Shown here one piece after another: positions 11,288 through 26,065 of a stretch of 64,000 nt of DNA. The position numbers and the translations under genes are program-made. The stretch comes from Phyllostachys edulis. Lineage: Eukaryota; Streptophyta; Magnoliopsida; Poales; Poaceae. Numbering within the stretch: the first letter of the stretch is position 1; each line of letters begins with the position of its first letter. Under the pieces are notes generated by a model that saw only the letters and a program-made list of their open reading frames with translations, searched no databases and was not told where the DNA came from. The stretch is taken from positions 100,674,784 to 100,738,783 of the forward strand of contig CM070562.1 of assembly GCA_036346405.1 (NCBI GenBank), in the 5' to 3' direction.

Positions 11288-11565
11288 TCCCCTCCGTTTT
11301 CTTTTTATAAGACGTATCTTGGTTACACACGGAGATTAAAAAAGTTGTAAAACCAAAAGGATGGTAGAGAGAAATGACCATAAAGTCCATAGTGTTAATG
11401 TCTTGAGAATAAGAAAGAGAATAGCATGAGTGTGTGTTTACTAATAAATGTTGTAAAAAAAAATGAAGGCAAAAGAGAGAAGATATCATTAAAGTCGCAC
11501 ACATATCTTATATTTTGAAACGAAACGGAAAAACATATATGCCTGGTATTTTGAAATGGAGGGAG
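11288..11565. mobile_element. Stowaway MITE (Tc1/mariner type), about 278 bp
   Basis: The left end TCCCCTCCGTTTTC and right end GAAATGGAGGGAG are the classic grass Stowaway termini with one mismatch. TA flanks both sides (11286-11287 and 11566-11567). No coding capacity. Confidence 0.8.
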
Positions 11566-11567
11566 TA

Positions 11568-12127
11568 GAATCAAACCAATCAGAGAGAAATCAATGTAGG
11601 TGTCAATGATTCAATGCAGGCTTAGTAGCTTTGGAATTCACGCTAGATCAGGGGACATGAGAGTGAGAGAGCTGCGTGCGAAGGCAGTGATTGGCTCTGA
11701 CCGCGGACGCTTGTTTGGTGGCTGACCTCGCAATTGCAGCAGGCTGGTGGCATGTGGCTTTGCTGGGAAGGCTGTCCAATGGAATGCCATGTCGCAGGGG
11801 AACCGTCAAGGGATGCCGAGACGACGGCAGCGTTAAGTTAGATTATTACATACATGCGCCCCTCGCAATTATCACCACATGCGCGGCAGCGCAATCATAG
11901 GTGCTTGCTTCCTCTCTATCACGCCATGTGCTCGCTTTCTTGGACACCACCCAAAAAAAACACACTAGTGATCATCACCTGTGTCAGCACTTGCTGCACC
12001 AACGTTTACTGGGGATATTGTAATGCGTTTTGGTGGTGTTACAAATTTGAAGAAATCTCAACAATTTTCTGTGAGGATTGGCTGCAAGAACTAGGAGGCA
12101 ACGTGAAACCAATGAGAAGTGCCTCTG
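11568..12127. other. Non-coding stretch, no gene identified
   Basis: Two short overlapping plus-strand frames (about 11691-11900 and 11854-12138) show no recognisable domain. The stretch is the left flank of the hAT transposon. Confidence 0.4.
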
Positions 12128-13016
12128 GTCGTGACTAGACATGGGCACTAGGCTAAGCTTTTTTGGACCGGCCCACGGCACGAAGTAGAGGGCTGTGCCG
12201 GGCCTGCCCTAGGCATAATGGGTGGTATGGCACGACATGTCTTTGCGGGGCATACTTGGACCGCACGACATGAAAAGGCCCGATGGGCCCGAGGCAAGCA
12301 CGACACACGGTAGGGTACAACGACACATGACAGGGCGCCCTGCCCTGCGGCCGACGATGACGCCACTGCCACCACGCAGTCACCCTGTGCCGGTTGCCTC
12401 AAGCTCGCCGCCCTTCCCCACTCCCTTGCGTGGGCTCACCCCCTCCGTGCGGGCTCCGTCCTCACATGGACCCCCTCGCTCCACCCTCTCCGTGTGGCCT
12501 CCGCCTTCCGCGCGACCTCTCCCGACCCTGGTGACCCTCCACATGGCCTCCAGCTTCGCCACCTTTGTGTGGACTCCGCCCCCGCGTGGCCTCCGACTTT
12601 GCCAGCTCTGACTCCCTCGCGTGGGTGCTCATGCATTCGCCCGACCTCAGGTGTGTGTGCCTTGCTGCATGAAGAGGAGACGGAGGCGGGATAGGAAGAG
12701 GAGGTCGGCAGTGAGGAGAGGAAGGAGAGGCAAGCAGTGAGTCTTGGATTAGCGGGAGGCCGAGAACCATTGGGGGAGAGGGAGTGTGGCAAGTGGCAGT
12801 GTGTTTTGCAGTGATAAGATGAAGGAGTGTAGCTGCATGGGTGAGGCAGAGAGGCAACGGGCAAATGCTAACGTTTGCCTCTTATTAGCCTATAAATTCC
12901 CTCCCCCTCCTTATTTCTTCACCGCACAACTAGCTAGTCTTCTCTCCTTGCTCTCTCTTCTCTCCTTGCTCTCTAATTTCTAATTTTGTACTGATACTAC
13001 TCATTAGTCTTCCAAT

Positions 13017-15318
<2,302 letters not shown>

Positions 15319-15479
15319 TCTATGTACGTGCATGTAATTGTTGTACTCTTTTCCTTACCAGGGGTGTAAGGTTTTTTAACGAGGCAGTAACTTTGTATCT
15401 GTACCCAACAATGAATAAAATTTAGCCCCCCTGAATATTTGTGTATTGTTGCATTTGTGCAATTTTTATTTTGTTTTTT

Positions 15480-16180
15480 ATTTCCGATCATAACCTTTAT
15501 TTCCCCACTTTTTTCCCTCCTCTTTTTTTTCACTCCCTCCAATTATTTTCCTTTTCCATCTACTTTGCTCTCCTTTCCCGAGACGTCTTCTTTGTCATCC
15601 TTTTCCCCTCTTATTTCTCCTTTTTGTCTTCTCCCCATCACCCGTCGCCCTCCACCTCCGCCACACACCCCACCTCCTCTCTCCACGCCTCAACGGTGGC
15701 CACCCTTCCCCACCTCCTCCTCACCATCGCCGCCCCCACCTTGTCTCCTCCTCCTCCACCACACACCCCCACCTCCCCTCTACACGTGGCGGCGGCAACC
15801 ACCGTCCCCTGTCCCCCACCTCGTCCTCATTGTCGTTGCCCCCACTCCCATCTCCTCCTCCTCCACCATGCACCCCCACCTCCCCTCTCCACGCGATGAC
15901 GACGCCCACCCTCCCCGGTCCCCCACCTCCTCCTCGCCGTCGCCGCCCTCCACCTCCTCCACCACCCCTAGTCGCACCTCCTCCTCACCGTCGCCGCTCC
16001 CACCCCATGCCCCCTCCTTCCCCCCTCTATCGTGTGCCCACCTTCTCCTCGCCGTCGTCGACCTCCTTCACCGCCCCCAACCGCTCTCCTCCACGGTGCT
16101 CGGCAGTAGCCACGACGCAGTCGCACGCTTCCTCGACCCACGGCGATATCGGCGGCCACCTCCACACAACCACACCACCA
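15480..16180. repeat. Pyrimidine-rich tract with about 105-bp repeats
   Basis: C/T-rich DNA inside the right part of the hAT element. A block of CTCCTCCTCCACCA(C/T) followed by CACCCCCACCTCCCCTCT recurs near 15745 and 15853, and related blocks occur at about 15665 and 15950. The long proline- and serine-rich frames here are composition artefacts. Confidence 0.7.
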
Positions 16181-16355
16181 GGTAACACCGCTCCTCGCTG
16201 CCTGACTTCCTCTGAACAGTGCAAAAGGTGTGGACCTACGCCGGCACGGATACAGCTTGGCCTACCCATGGGCCGTGCCTGGACTCACCGCGAGGTGTGT
16301 CATGCCGGCCCAGCATGGCCACGGACCTAGGCCAGTGCCCAGGTCTACTCATGAC

Positions 16356-16729
16356 TCGTGAGCCAAGTAGTTAGATTGGTCCATAAATAAATAAATTCGC
16401 TTGTCTATGTTCTCATGAACTTTGATACTACTACTATCTGTAAGGCTATAATGCATGGACCACCACCGGAACTTTGGAAGCATTAAATATCGGGCACGAT
16501 CCTGTAGCACTCGTCCTTAGATTTGTTAGCTTGTAAATTAGTACTCAAAAGTAGTGGTGTTATTTATAGTTGTTCACAAAAAAAAAAAGAGTCGTCGGTG
16601 ATTGTGAATTATTGAGATGGAGCTGTCAGGAGTCCTAACAATGCTTGCTAGTCGACACACTTCAGAGCAAAGCAATGATCTGTCGGTCCAGATGTTAGAG
16701 CCAACCGATATATAGGAAACTTATTCGCA
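16356..16729. other. Flank, no gene seen
   Basis: AT-rich sequence with a short poly(A) run near 16578. No repeat ends or coding signal seen. Confidence 0.4.
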
Positions 16730-17353
16730 TCATGTGTTTCCATGCTGCTTCGCTTCAATCTCAGTGCAAAACTTCACCGTATAGTATTCATGGTTTAGTA
16801 ATCCCCCATAGAGATCAGGTATGATGCATTGATGCGTCGCGCATAAACAAACTGCTCTGGATACATCGTACTCATGATAGCCATGGAGTCTGAAGCCCTG
16901 AACAGTGTTGTTGGTGTGAGCTAGTGAGTGGTCAATGTTCATTAGGTAATAGGTATATGTGGCGTTGATGAACAGAGCTCTTGGTGTATAGTGCATGAGG
17001 TTTATTCCAGCAAAAACCACATTCTCAACGCAAGGGCGCAAACTCCCGTGATGAGCCGTGGGATCATGCGAGGAGAAACACCGTCCATACGATCTTAGGA
17101 CCCTAATGTTGTTCTTACAATCAGCCAGGGTTATCACTAGATACTCTTCCCCTATTATAGTCACACTGGCTCAGAAAAAAATTCTATGAGGCCTGTCCCA
17201 GTGAAGCCCCTTCTCGTGAGCTGTCCGATCTTCTTTATACTCATGCGCTGCAGTGATGTCATACGAAATCCAACGATAGCAAGAAAGGGCCTCACCAGGG
17301 CGGAGCCAAGAAAATTTTCTTCCATAGTAGGTAGGTGGGTGCGTGTTTCCCAC
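16730..17353 (-). pseudogene. Unidentified frame with one internal TGA
   Basis: A single minus-strand frame runs from a TAG at 17354-17356 to a TGA after ...KQHGNT at 16730, interrupted only by TGA at 17171-17173. The downstream part is 144 codons from the first ATG (17164). Composition looks protein-like: mixed hydrophobic and charged, seven Cys, and His/Tyr-rich near the end (LHGYHEYDVSR, GLLNHEYYTVKF). No family was recognised. It may be the 3' part of a gene that has taken one stop, a misread intron, or chance. The upstream part has no in-frame ATG that I can favour. Neighbours are a hAT on one side and a copia element on the other, so it could be a gene relic between insertions. Confidence 0.35.
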
Positions 17354-18632
17354 CTAACATATGTACGGGAGATTCGGCCTCCAAGGAAGAGTTAATTTGA
17401 CATGTTTTTGCTAATGAAAAAGATGAGCCCTTCCTACCAGAAAGGCTCAAAAGTCTCCGTTTCTTCAGGCCTCCGGGAACTTTACTTGATCTATGTAGGA
17501 GGACAAGTTAACCGAGTATCTTAATGCTGAGTAAACGTGCAAGCTTTGCTTGCTCTCTACTCAATGCAGCACCTCTTTACACCAGAAGGTTTGCCCTGTA
17601 TGTAAAAGACAGCTTAGCTAATTTTATATCGATCTGTCACGTAGTGTCACTTCAATTAATTAGCTGGGCTCTAATGTTACACTAGTGTATGTAGCTCTGA
17701 TGCTTTTAAGTCTGCATTGTGCACTCCTCAGCATGTAAATGCCTCGTCGTATGCACATCAGCACTTGTGAGATCCTATATATGTTACTAGTAAGCTCTAC
17801 TATACCCTCACATTTCAGAGGTTTATGCATGCGTAATTAACCAATATTGCCTAAGTGTGATCTTATCTGGAAATGTCTGAAGACAAAACTAAGCACTGCC
17901 CTCCAGTTTTAGGTGTATCAATATCCTGAAACATTTTAGGAGCATATCCATTTTGAGCTCAACTTTTGGCCCAAGTATCGGCAGTTATATGTATCAGCCA
18001 AACCTACAAGACCATCCAACCACAGCCGAACATCATGTTATCTCCCGTTTACACTGGTAAATTCGCATTAGATATGTTCAGGGGAGCACATACTTAAATC
18101 TAGCAGGACTTAACGTACACACTTTAACCCCACCTTGACAAAAGCATGAAGAATTGAAGACTTGCTGCCATGATTATGAGTCGTGACTGTTCCTCGTGAG
18201 CGATAAATGGTGCAGAATTAATACTACTAGTACTAGCTAGTTAGCCAGTACTAGTCAAGAGTTAGCCGGGGCACACCTACACTGCTCGATTGCCCCGCAT
18301 GTTGACAGACTAGCTGGGTGTGGCACCACTCGTGCAGAGCATAGCAACGAGTCCGTTTCGATGGGCACCACCGGATCGATTCGACATGGTGGACTAGGCG
18401 AGAACTGTCGCATCGCCTCGCGTCCGCGGCGTTCTCTGGTGCCATCACGCCGACCGCGACATGCCGTCTACTCGAGGAAACCCAGCCAGCGCACGCGCGC
18501 ACGTCCGCACGCGCGCGCTCGGCCCGTTGCGGACGGGGATGCGCCGGGTTTCCCGTCCCGGTCGGATGGACGGGCTGTTTCTTTCGTTGCGCTGCATGCC
18601 GCGCTGGTCCGCGTGTCTGGTAGGGACGGCGT
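17354..18632. other. Intergenic stretch, no gene identified
   Basis: AT-rich to about 18230, then a GC- and CpG-rich block (18360-18632) with CGCGCG runs that looks like a promoter-type or gene-edge island. No frame with recognisable similarity was found. The copia element at 18638 is inserted into this block. Confidence 0.4.
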
Positions 18633-18895
18633 ACGCGTGAAAAACAAGATGTATTTCCGCGAAATTCAGCCGTTGAGGATCTTCTGTATTTATAGTCAAG
18701 GACGATTACAATGGATTACAATTGATTAGAACTGACAATCAAAACAGAATACAACTGAACTGAACTGAACATTGCCGTATTATCTACAGTAAACGGCACC
18801 GACAGAATCAGCATAATAGACAGAATCTGAAACTCGATACAGAGTTATCCGAACTCTGATATTGTTTAACAGTCCCCCTCAATCTCAGCCATCTA

Positions 18896-20660
18896 TCAGG
18901 TTGAGATTGTGATGAAAACGTTCAAACACATTGTGAGAGAGAGCTTTTGTGAATATGTCTGCGGTCTTATCTGTCGTTGAGATGAATGACACTTCCAACA
19001 TTCTGAGAGCGACCCTTCTCTGACAAAGTGGAAATCCACTTCGATGTGCTTGGTATGTGCGTGAAACACTGGATTTGCAGTCAAGTAAGTAGCTCCTAAA
19101 TTGTCACACCAAAGAATTAGAGCTCTTGACTGAAATATTCCCAGTTCCTTCAGAACAAACTGCAGTCATATTACTTCAGCAGTGGCATTTGCAAGGGCTT
19201 TGTATTCCGTCTCGGTACTAGACCCTGATATTGTCGGTTGCTTCCTTGAGCTCCATGGCACTAGATTAGGTCCATAGTACACTACAAGGCCTCCGGTTGA
19301 GTCCCTATCATCGGGGCATCCTGCCCAGTCCGCATCTGCGAACACACTGATCAAAGTTGACGACGATTGTTTGATTTCAAGTCCAATGTCTGTTATTCCT
19401 TTGATGTATCTGAGTGTCCTCTTAACGACACTCCAATGTACATCTGTGGGTTGTTGCATAAACTGACAGACTCTGTTTACGGCATAAGAGACATCTAGCC
19501 GAGTTAGAGTGAGGTATTGTAGTGCTCCAACAGTGCTTCTGTACTGAAAAATTTCAGATTCTGCAAGTTGTGTGCCAACTTCCCTAGATAGCTTTTTAGT
19601 AGTAGCCACGGGTGTAGAAATGGAATTGCATTGTTGCATATTTACTTTTGGTAGCAGATCTGAAACATATTTCTTCCGAGTGAGAACAATACCTCTTTTA
19701 CTCTCTGTCACTTTAACTCCCAAAAAATAACTTAGTCTGCTGAGATCCATGATAGCAAACTCAGAGGACATGCACTGAATAAGCTTCTCCGTAGCATTTG
19801 AGCTTGAACTCGCAATGATTATATCATCCACGTAGACTAACATGTACATGATTGATCCTGCCTTATTGAAAATAAACAAGGACATGTCAGCCTTTGAGAA
19901 TGAGAATCCCAATTCTAACAGTTTTTCACTGAGACGTGAGTACCATACCCTTGGTGCTTGCTTTAGTCCATACAATGCCTTCTCAAGTTTGCAGACAAAG
20001 TGATGATGCTTTTTATCTTCATAGCCTGGGACTTGGCGCATATAAACTTCTTCCTTGAGAATTCCATGCAAAAATGCATTTTGAACATCAACTTGCCTTA
20101 GCTCCCATCCTTTTTGAGATTGCAATGGATAGAATCTGTCGAATTGTGGAGGGTTTAGCCACTGGACTGAATGTTTCTGCATAATCAATACCATGACGCT
20201 GATGAAATCCCTTGGCAATAAGTCTAGCTTTATAGCAATCAACAGTGCCATCTGGTTTTTGCTTCACCTTGAAAACCCACTTTCAGTCAACAATGTTTTG
20301 TTCTTGCCTAGCTGGAACGAGTTTCCAGGTCTGGTTCTTGTGCAATGATGCAAACTCAATATCCATCACTTGTCTCCAGTTAGGATTAGTAAAGGCCTGC
20401 TGATGAGATGTTGATTCAGTCACAACCATTGTGCATGCTTCATAGTTGCCATGATAACGTACAGTACCATATATGTATTGCTTAGGACGAAGAACATTTT
20501 TGTGTGCTCGAGTTCTTGGTCGTGACAGCAGCTATATCTGCCGCTGTGCTGCTCCACCACTAGCATCAAATTCCCCACCTTGATCTCATGTTGTTGTAAT
20601 GAGGATCTGTTATGGAGAAACACTCTGAGAAATATTAGAGTTATTTGACACACAAACTTC
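18896..20660 (-). pseudogene. copia reverse transcriptase and RNase H
   Basis: The best preserved part of the element is an open frame from about 20251 to 19166. It contains VDVQNAFLHGILKEEVY, ALYGLKQAPRVWYSRL, the catalytic YVDDIIIAS and YFLGVKVTESKRG. The RNase H part follows (SVFADADWAGCPDDR, SRKQPTISGSSTETEY). The C-terminal piece (NPVFHAHTKHIEVDFHFVRE) lies at 18960-19084 after stops. Upstream reverse-transcriptase sequence to about 20660 is broken. Copying of RNA into DNA is the family function; the breaks make this copy defective. Confidence 0.93.
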
Positions 20661-20837
20661 CAATTGATCATCTTGTGTTACTGGACCAGAATGAGATTAA
20701 ATCAAAGGTGGTTCAATAATCAAGGGAGAAGGTAGAGTGTGCACTATAGGATCAAGAGAGGTAGGTATGCTGGTTGCAGATTGCTGAGCAAAAGGAAAAA
20801 GATTTTCATCAAAGCATACATCTTGAGATATATACAC

Positions 20838-21200
20838 TCATCCTGTAGCTCTATGAAGGCATTTGTATCCTTTGTGAAGATGACTATATCCAATGAAAAC
20901 ACATTGTTGTGACCAAAAAGCTAGTTTTTGTGTGTTGTATGGCCGTAAGTTAGGCCAACACGCATAACCAAAACACCGGAGGAATGTGTAATCCGGTTCA
21001 GTTTTGAAAAGTTGATAGAGAGGTGTTTGATTGTTTATGACATGGCTTGGCAGTTTATTGATGAGAAAAGACACCGTTAGGAACGCCTCATCCCAGAACT
21101 GACTTGGCATTCCTGATTGTGCAAGCAGTGCTAGTCCAGTATCAACAACATGTAGATGCTTTCTCTCGGCCAAACCATTTTTTGATGGGTTTGGGGACAT
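20838..21200 (-). pseudogene. copia integrase, C-terminal half
   Basis: The frame resumes with SPNPSKNGLAERKH, the family's conserved NG-AERKH segment. It goes on through FWDEAFLTVSFLINKLPS and LRCFGYACWPNLRPY to GYSHLHKGYKCL. About 16 residues that should link it to the N-terminal half at 27248 are missing. They were lost at the junction with the gypsy insertion. Confidence 0.9.
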
Positions 21201-21512
21201 AATCCTCATTTAATTATTCATATGTAATTATTATTATAAATAGCAATATTCTTATATTACTCATAGATATACCCCTTACCATCGTAAGGGAGGAGCTTAA
21301 TTGAATGGTCGTAAGCCTCTTTTACGACTGGTCCCTAGTCATAAGCCTCTTCTACGACTAGTCTCTAGTCGTAAGTTCTTCTACGACTGGCCTAAGGTTA
21401 TGAGACTTATCTACGAGCACCATGTGGTCGTGAGTATATCCACAACCTAGTTAGTTACAACTACCTTTTATCGATGGGGTCCACAGACATGTGGGCCCAG
21501 TCGGTTAGTGAA

Positions 21513-21660
21513 GTTACGGAATAAGTTTTCCCCTATGTGGGAGGGTCCTTACACAGTGATCGAAGTTACACAACCAGGTTCAGTACGACTAGCAATGGAA
21601 GATGGGCGAGTTCTCTCTAACTCTTGAAACATCGACCAATTACACAAATTTTCTGTGTAA
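21513..21660 (+). pseudogene. gypsy integrase C-terminal end
   Basis: The conserved tail of Ty3/gypsy pol is readable: FSPMWEGPYTVIEVTQPGS, LAMEDGRVLSNS, a stop where Trp is expected (TGA), then NIDQLHKF and a final TAA at 21658. The rest of pol is missing. It is joined directly to a truncated LTR. Confidence 0.88.
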
Positions 21661-21775
21661 CTTCTTACTCTCTCAATAAAGTTCCAGTTTCTTTCAATCT
21701 TTATTGTCTTACATTGAGCGGTGCTTTGATAATTTTTCGATCATGTTTTAACACCTCATTCTCTTTACACTGGTT

Positions 21776-22390
21776 GAAGGAAGGTAACATCACCTAGTCG
21801 AAGTCTTTTCTCTCTGTACGTGGTCTTGCCCACTAGAAGGAACTTCCTAGGGTCGACTTGTTCCTACATTTTGCTACCAAAACAAAGAGCCTGGGTTCAC
21901 AAATCTGGTCAAAATTTTTTTAGGCCAGCTTTTTTAACCTTAGTTTATTTCTTCATTGCTTTTAAAAAATTCTCTAAGTGGAGTATACTTTGATAGTTTG
22001 TTTGACTACTTTTAGTACACTCAATCCGTTCAATCTGGCCGGAGAAAGACACAACATTTAGTCGAAGCTCTCCTTTTTGCATGTGGGCCCACTAGAAGGA
22101 ACCTCCTAGCATTGTACTGTTTCTAACTCTTGCTCTCAGTGCGAAAATATTGAGTTCACTGGAAAAGGGCAAACGAATTTGTTAAAGCACTCTGAAAGTT
22201 TATCCTACTTATGTTGACAGTCTTGGTTGGATTATTATGGTCGGAGAGCATAGCTTCACTAGTCGAAGTCTTTCCTCTCTGCACGTGGTCCTGCCCACTA
22301 GAAGAAACTTCCTAGTGTCCGTCTGTTACTAACTCTTGTGACCAAAACATGACAATCGAGATTGACAACAAAAGTTGGACAAACTGTTTT
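21776..22390. repeat. Three imperfect repeats, about 200-260 bp period
   Basis: The block with CTAGTCGAAGTC, a CTCTCTGCACGTGGTC-type segment, GCCCACTAGAAGGAAC and CTAG(G/T)GTC recurs at about 21790, 22055 and 22255. It sits between the pol end and the antisense gene of element A. Tandem repeats at this position are known from Tat-lineage gypsy elements. Confidence 0.75.
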
Positions 22391-22699
22391 TTTAAAAGCA
22401 AACCCTAATATACACTATTTACTTAGTTTATATAAATAAACTAAACAAATAGTCGGGGACTAGGATAAAGACATTAATATGACTTCAATTCTTAGTCTTA
22501 AATTCAAATTCCTTTTTCTATTTCATTGTCTTATGAGTTACTAACTACTCGATAAGATAATTTACAGGAAAAAGCAGGTATATATTCATAACCAAAAGCT
22601 TGTTTTTACAAGACTCCTATTGCAAACTACAAGACTCCTATTGCAAACTACTCTGACGAATGGGATCCAATTTGTATCTCCTCTGTGACCTTCTGGTTG

Positions 22700-25600
22700 A
22701 CTGGCTTCACTTCTTCAATCAGCCGAGTTGCTTCTGCTTCAGAGCAGTCGAAGTAGGCTTCTGTCATTTGCCTTAAGCTTTGCCAAAGTATAGCTTACTG
22801 CACCTTCTACCGCCTTTCTTATCGAGTCAGCCTGGTTGGTCCTCAGAGTGGCTATTAGCTCCTCTACAACTCCGACTTGCTCTCCACTGGCACTCGTATG
22901 AGCGATCATGGTGTCTTCAAGAGGAGTCACCTCCTTAGTGCCAAGTCCTCCGAGTACATTATTTAGGAGAGATATGTTGTCTTGAAGGTTGATCTTCATC
23001 GACATCATCTCCTCCTGACTACGAGTCGAAGCTTCATGGAGTCGCTTGATTTATTTGCTTGCTCAAAAATAAATACGCCCGATCGAAGCATATCCCTTAA
23101 CGACTAGTAAGCAACATTGGTCGTGGGTAAAGAGTTACTTCCCGCTAGTCGAGAGTCAAGTTGCTTGACTTCGTTGTCGTGGGAGGCATCTTTCTTCACA
23201 GATTGCTCTTCCCACGACTTTATCTCCTGGTCTTTTTCTTTGGCGAGACGGGATAGCTCGTGAACAACCAAGGCCTTTTTGTTGACCTCGGTTTGGAGCT
23301 TACCCATTTCCACCTCTTTTTCTGAAAATAAACAAGAGTTAGAAAAAGAACAGAAGGCCATTACTATAAGTAGTCTTAAGTTCAGAACTTAGTGTTTATT
23401 TCATTTTGCAACCTGTGAATTGTAGAATATGCCTCCTGAAGCTTCTTCAACAGGTCCTCTTTTTCTTCCCTTAGCTGCTTCGTCTCGACTTTATCATAGT
23501 CGAGTGAATCAGCTACGGATTTTTTGTCACTCTTAAACCTATGGAGGTTAAAAGTAGACATGAGCACTGGACAAGTGGTTGAAACATAATAAACTACATA
23601 TGACAGTAGCTTACCATCTCTCTGCCTGCTCATAGAGTTTAGCTTTTTGCTGTCTTAGCAGCACAAGTTATCGGTTGTACTCACCAACAGTGATAATTTA
23701 TTCCAAAGTTCTCTGAAAGAAGAAAGATAGTGAGATGCAACATCAAATATGTAAATGTTTAGTACCGAGTGCTTACATTGATGGTTAATCAAGCAAACTT
23801 GGCATACGCCAACTCGAGATTCCTAAGTTCATCGATATCTCTGACTTTGTCCAACCATATTTCTTAAAGACGCTCGTCATAAAAAATATTCCCTCGGTTA
23901 GGAATGCCCTTGGGGTGTGGGACTCGGTCGCGATATCTGAACGAAGAAGATCCCACGATGGTTGCCAGGCCGAAGAACTCGGAGAAGAAGTTGACGTACT
24001 CTTCCTCTTCTTCTTCGGTGACTCCATCGGCAGCTTCTCCTTGAGGGCCGGGAGGGACGTCCTCGACAATCTCCTTCCTGACGCGGTGGTCGGAGGTTCC
24101 TTCACCATCTTTGCCAGGTGCTTCTGCCATGTCATTCTTCTTCTTCGCTTCTGCCTCTACGATTGCATCAATGGTTGTAGTTGCTTCAGCGGCAACGACT
24201 ACATCCACCACCGGAATGACGATCGATTCTTCGACCACCTCCATTGTCGTCTCTTCGACTGTAGGAGAAACATCGGTTGTCTCTATGACTGCAGGAGAAA
24301 TGACAACGAGCTTCTCAATGGAAGCACCCTTGGGGGATGGAGGAGCAGAGCTAAAATAACAAAAAGGAGAGCTCATCAAATTGTAGAAAACAAAAGGTAA
24401 ATGTTGTTCTGATTCTTTTGGTTTCTTTTTTTACATACCTTGCTTTTCTGGACTTGATCAAGAATCCAGAAGAAACCTTCCCTAAAAAAGATTTCTTCGA
24501 CTTCTTCTCTTCGACCACGTCTGGTCGAAATTCAAGTTGAGGAATGGGGTCCGCCATGACCACATCTGGTCGTGGGTCTTAAGCGAGAGTTACTGCTCCT
24601 TAGGCTTCCTGCCCCTCCTACTGATTGAAGCCTGCTTCAACCACCTGAAGAGCAGCATCTCCTACGACCATAGGTTCGGCCGACACAGCAGTATCCTTCA
24701 CAAAAGATACATAGCTCTTCCAGTTCTCCTTTTCCAGATGCTTAACAAAGCCGTGAGAGGGAGAGACTGAAAAAGTCTTATCATCGTAGTAGAATGGTAT
24801 CTTGGTCTTAGGGGCTTTGTGCTTCAGTACTTCAACTGGCCCTCTTTTCTTTGTAGCAATTATGTTTGCAAAGAATTGCTGGACGGGGTTGGTTGGAGGA
24901 GGAGCAGAACTCGAGCTTTCACCCTGCTTAGCGGCGGCCTTCACCAGGCAACGCTTTTTGGCTGGAGGAGCTTTGACTTCCTCCGCCTCCTTACCGATGA
25001 CTATCAATCCAACCTCTTGGTCGTCCTAACGGTCTGTCATGCCTACTTTCTGCGAAGTTCAGAAAAAGAAACATTACTCAGTGGTCATTTTCAACGACTA
25101 TGAGACCCTAAAGACGAAATCAATCTTCGATTACCTTTAGGCGTTCCTGCTTTTCCTTTGCGGATACGACCACCAGGATTCGAGGAGCCACCACGTCAGG
25201 TGGCGGCGCTTTCTCGCAAATGAGTTTGACTCGGCTGTCAATCTCTGTTTGTAAGAGATCTGCATAGGCAAATAATACATTAAACAACCGAGCTCGAAAT
25301 TAACCGAAAAGGGCCGAGTTGAAGAATTATTTACCTTTCTCGAAATCCTGGTCGAATCCTTAGCCCCCGAGTACCTCCACATACGATGTGCTCATTTTTT
25401 CAAAGGGCTAATGCGGCACGTGATGAAATCCTTCACCATGTGCCTTCCGGTAAAGCCCTCTTCCTTTAAGTCTTTTATAGCTTGAATGTAAGGGGCGATC
25501 CTGTCGATGTCTTTGGGAATCAAATCTCAGGACGAGATCTTTTCCACAGCTTTTCCTATGAAGGAGAGGCTGTCTTCATTGGTCGTTTCCCAATAAAACA

Positions 25601-26065
25601 ACTTCTTTTTCTATCCCGGCCACGACTATCGGGTGAACATTTGGATGTACTCTTTTGTCTTCCCATCGTGGAGCTTCATACCACAGCTCCCTGTGATTCC
25701 AATCTGTCTACTCATCCCATAGTAGTACTAGAAGAGCTCCAGGTCTGGTAGAATCCCCAGATAAGCCTCACACAAGTACACGAATACGCTCAACATTGTG
25801 ATAGAATTGAGAACAGGTTCACTAATTCCACCCCAAAGTGTTCGAGTACGAGTGTGAGAAAAGGGTGAGTGGGCAACCGGATGCCACACTCACAGTATGC
25901 TTGGAAGGCTAAAATCTGGCTGATCTCTCCTGATGGCCAATGTTGTCTAGCAGCTTCAATCCACTTCACGAATTCCTTTTTCAGAATATTCTCAGTGGCA
26001 ACCAAAGCATTCATCTTCACCGAATCCATCTCCGATTCCGTCCACTTAGAAGCTGCTTCGGCCAT
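22700..26065 (-). pseudogene. Antisense additional gene of gypsy element A, decayed
   Basis: This gene is read opposite to the element. Exon 1 (26063 to about 25336) begins MAEAASKWTESEMDS and carries the domain annotated in databases as putative gypsy-type transposon (LTLVLEHFGVEL, VYLCEAYLG, MWRYSGAKDS). A GTAAAT donor follows. Exon 2 is about 25262-25137 (EIDSRVKLICEKAP) with donor GTAATC. Later exons encode a Lys/Ala-rich stretch (about 25007-24618), an acidic region with EEEEEEY (about 24379-23864) and coiled-coil-like segments (23633-22739). Many stops are TAG or TGA at expected Trp, Gln or Arg codons, consistent with C-to-T decay. The function is unknown. Confidence 0.8.

Noticed and set aside
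12148..12864. Overlapping GC-rich frames on both strands
   Set aside because: They lie in the subterminal GC-rich part of the hAT transposon, have no recognisable domain and overlap in several frames.
15439..16330. Long proline- and serine-rich frames
   Set aside because: They arise from a C/T-rich repeat tract inside a hAT element. Several frames are open at once, which signals composition, not coding.
18360..18632. CpG-rich block as a host gene promoter
   Set aside because: No coding sequence could be connected to it on either side of the copia insertion, so it was not called.
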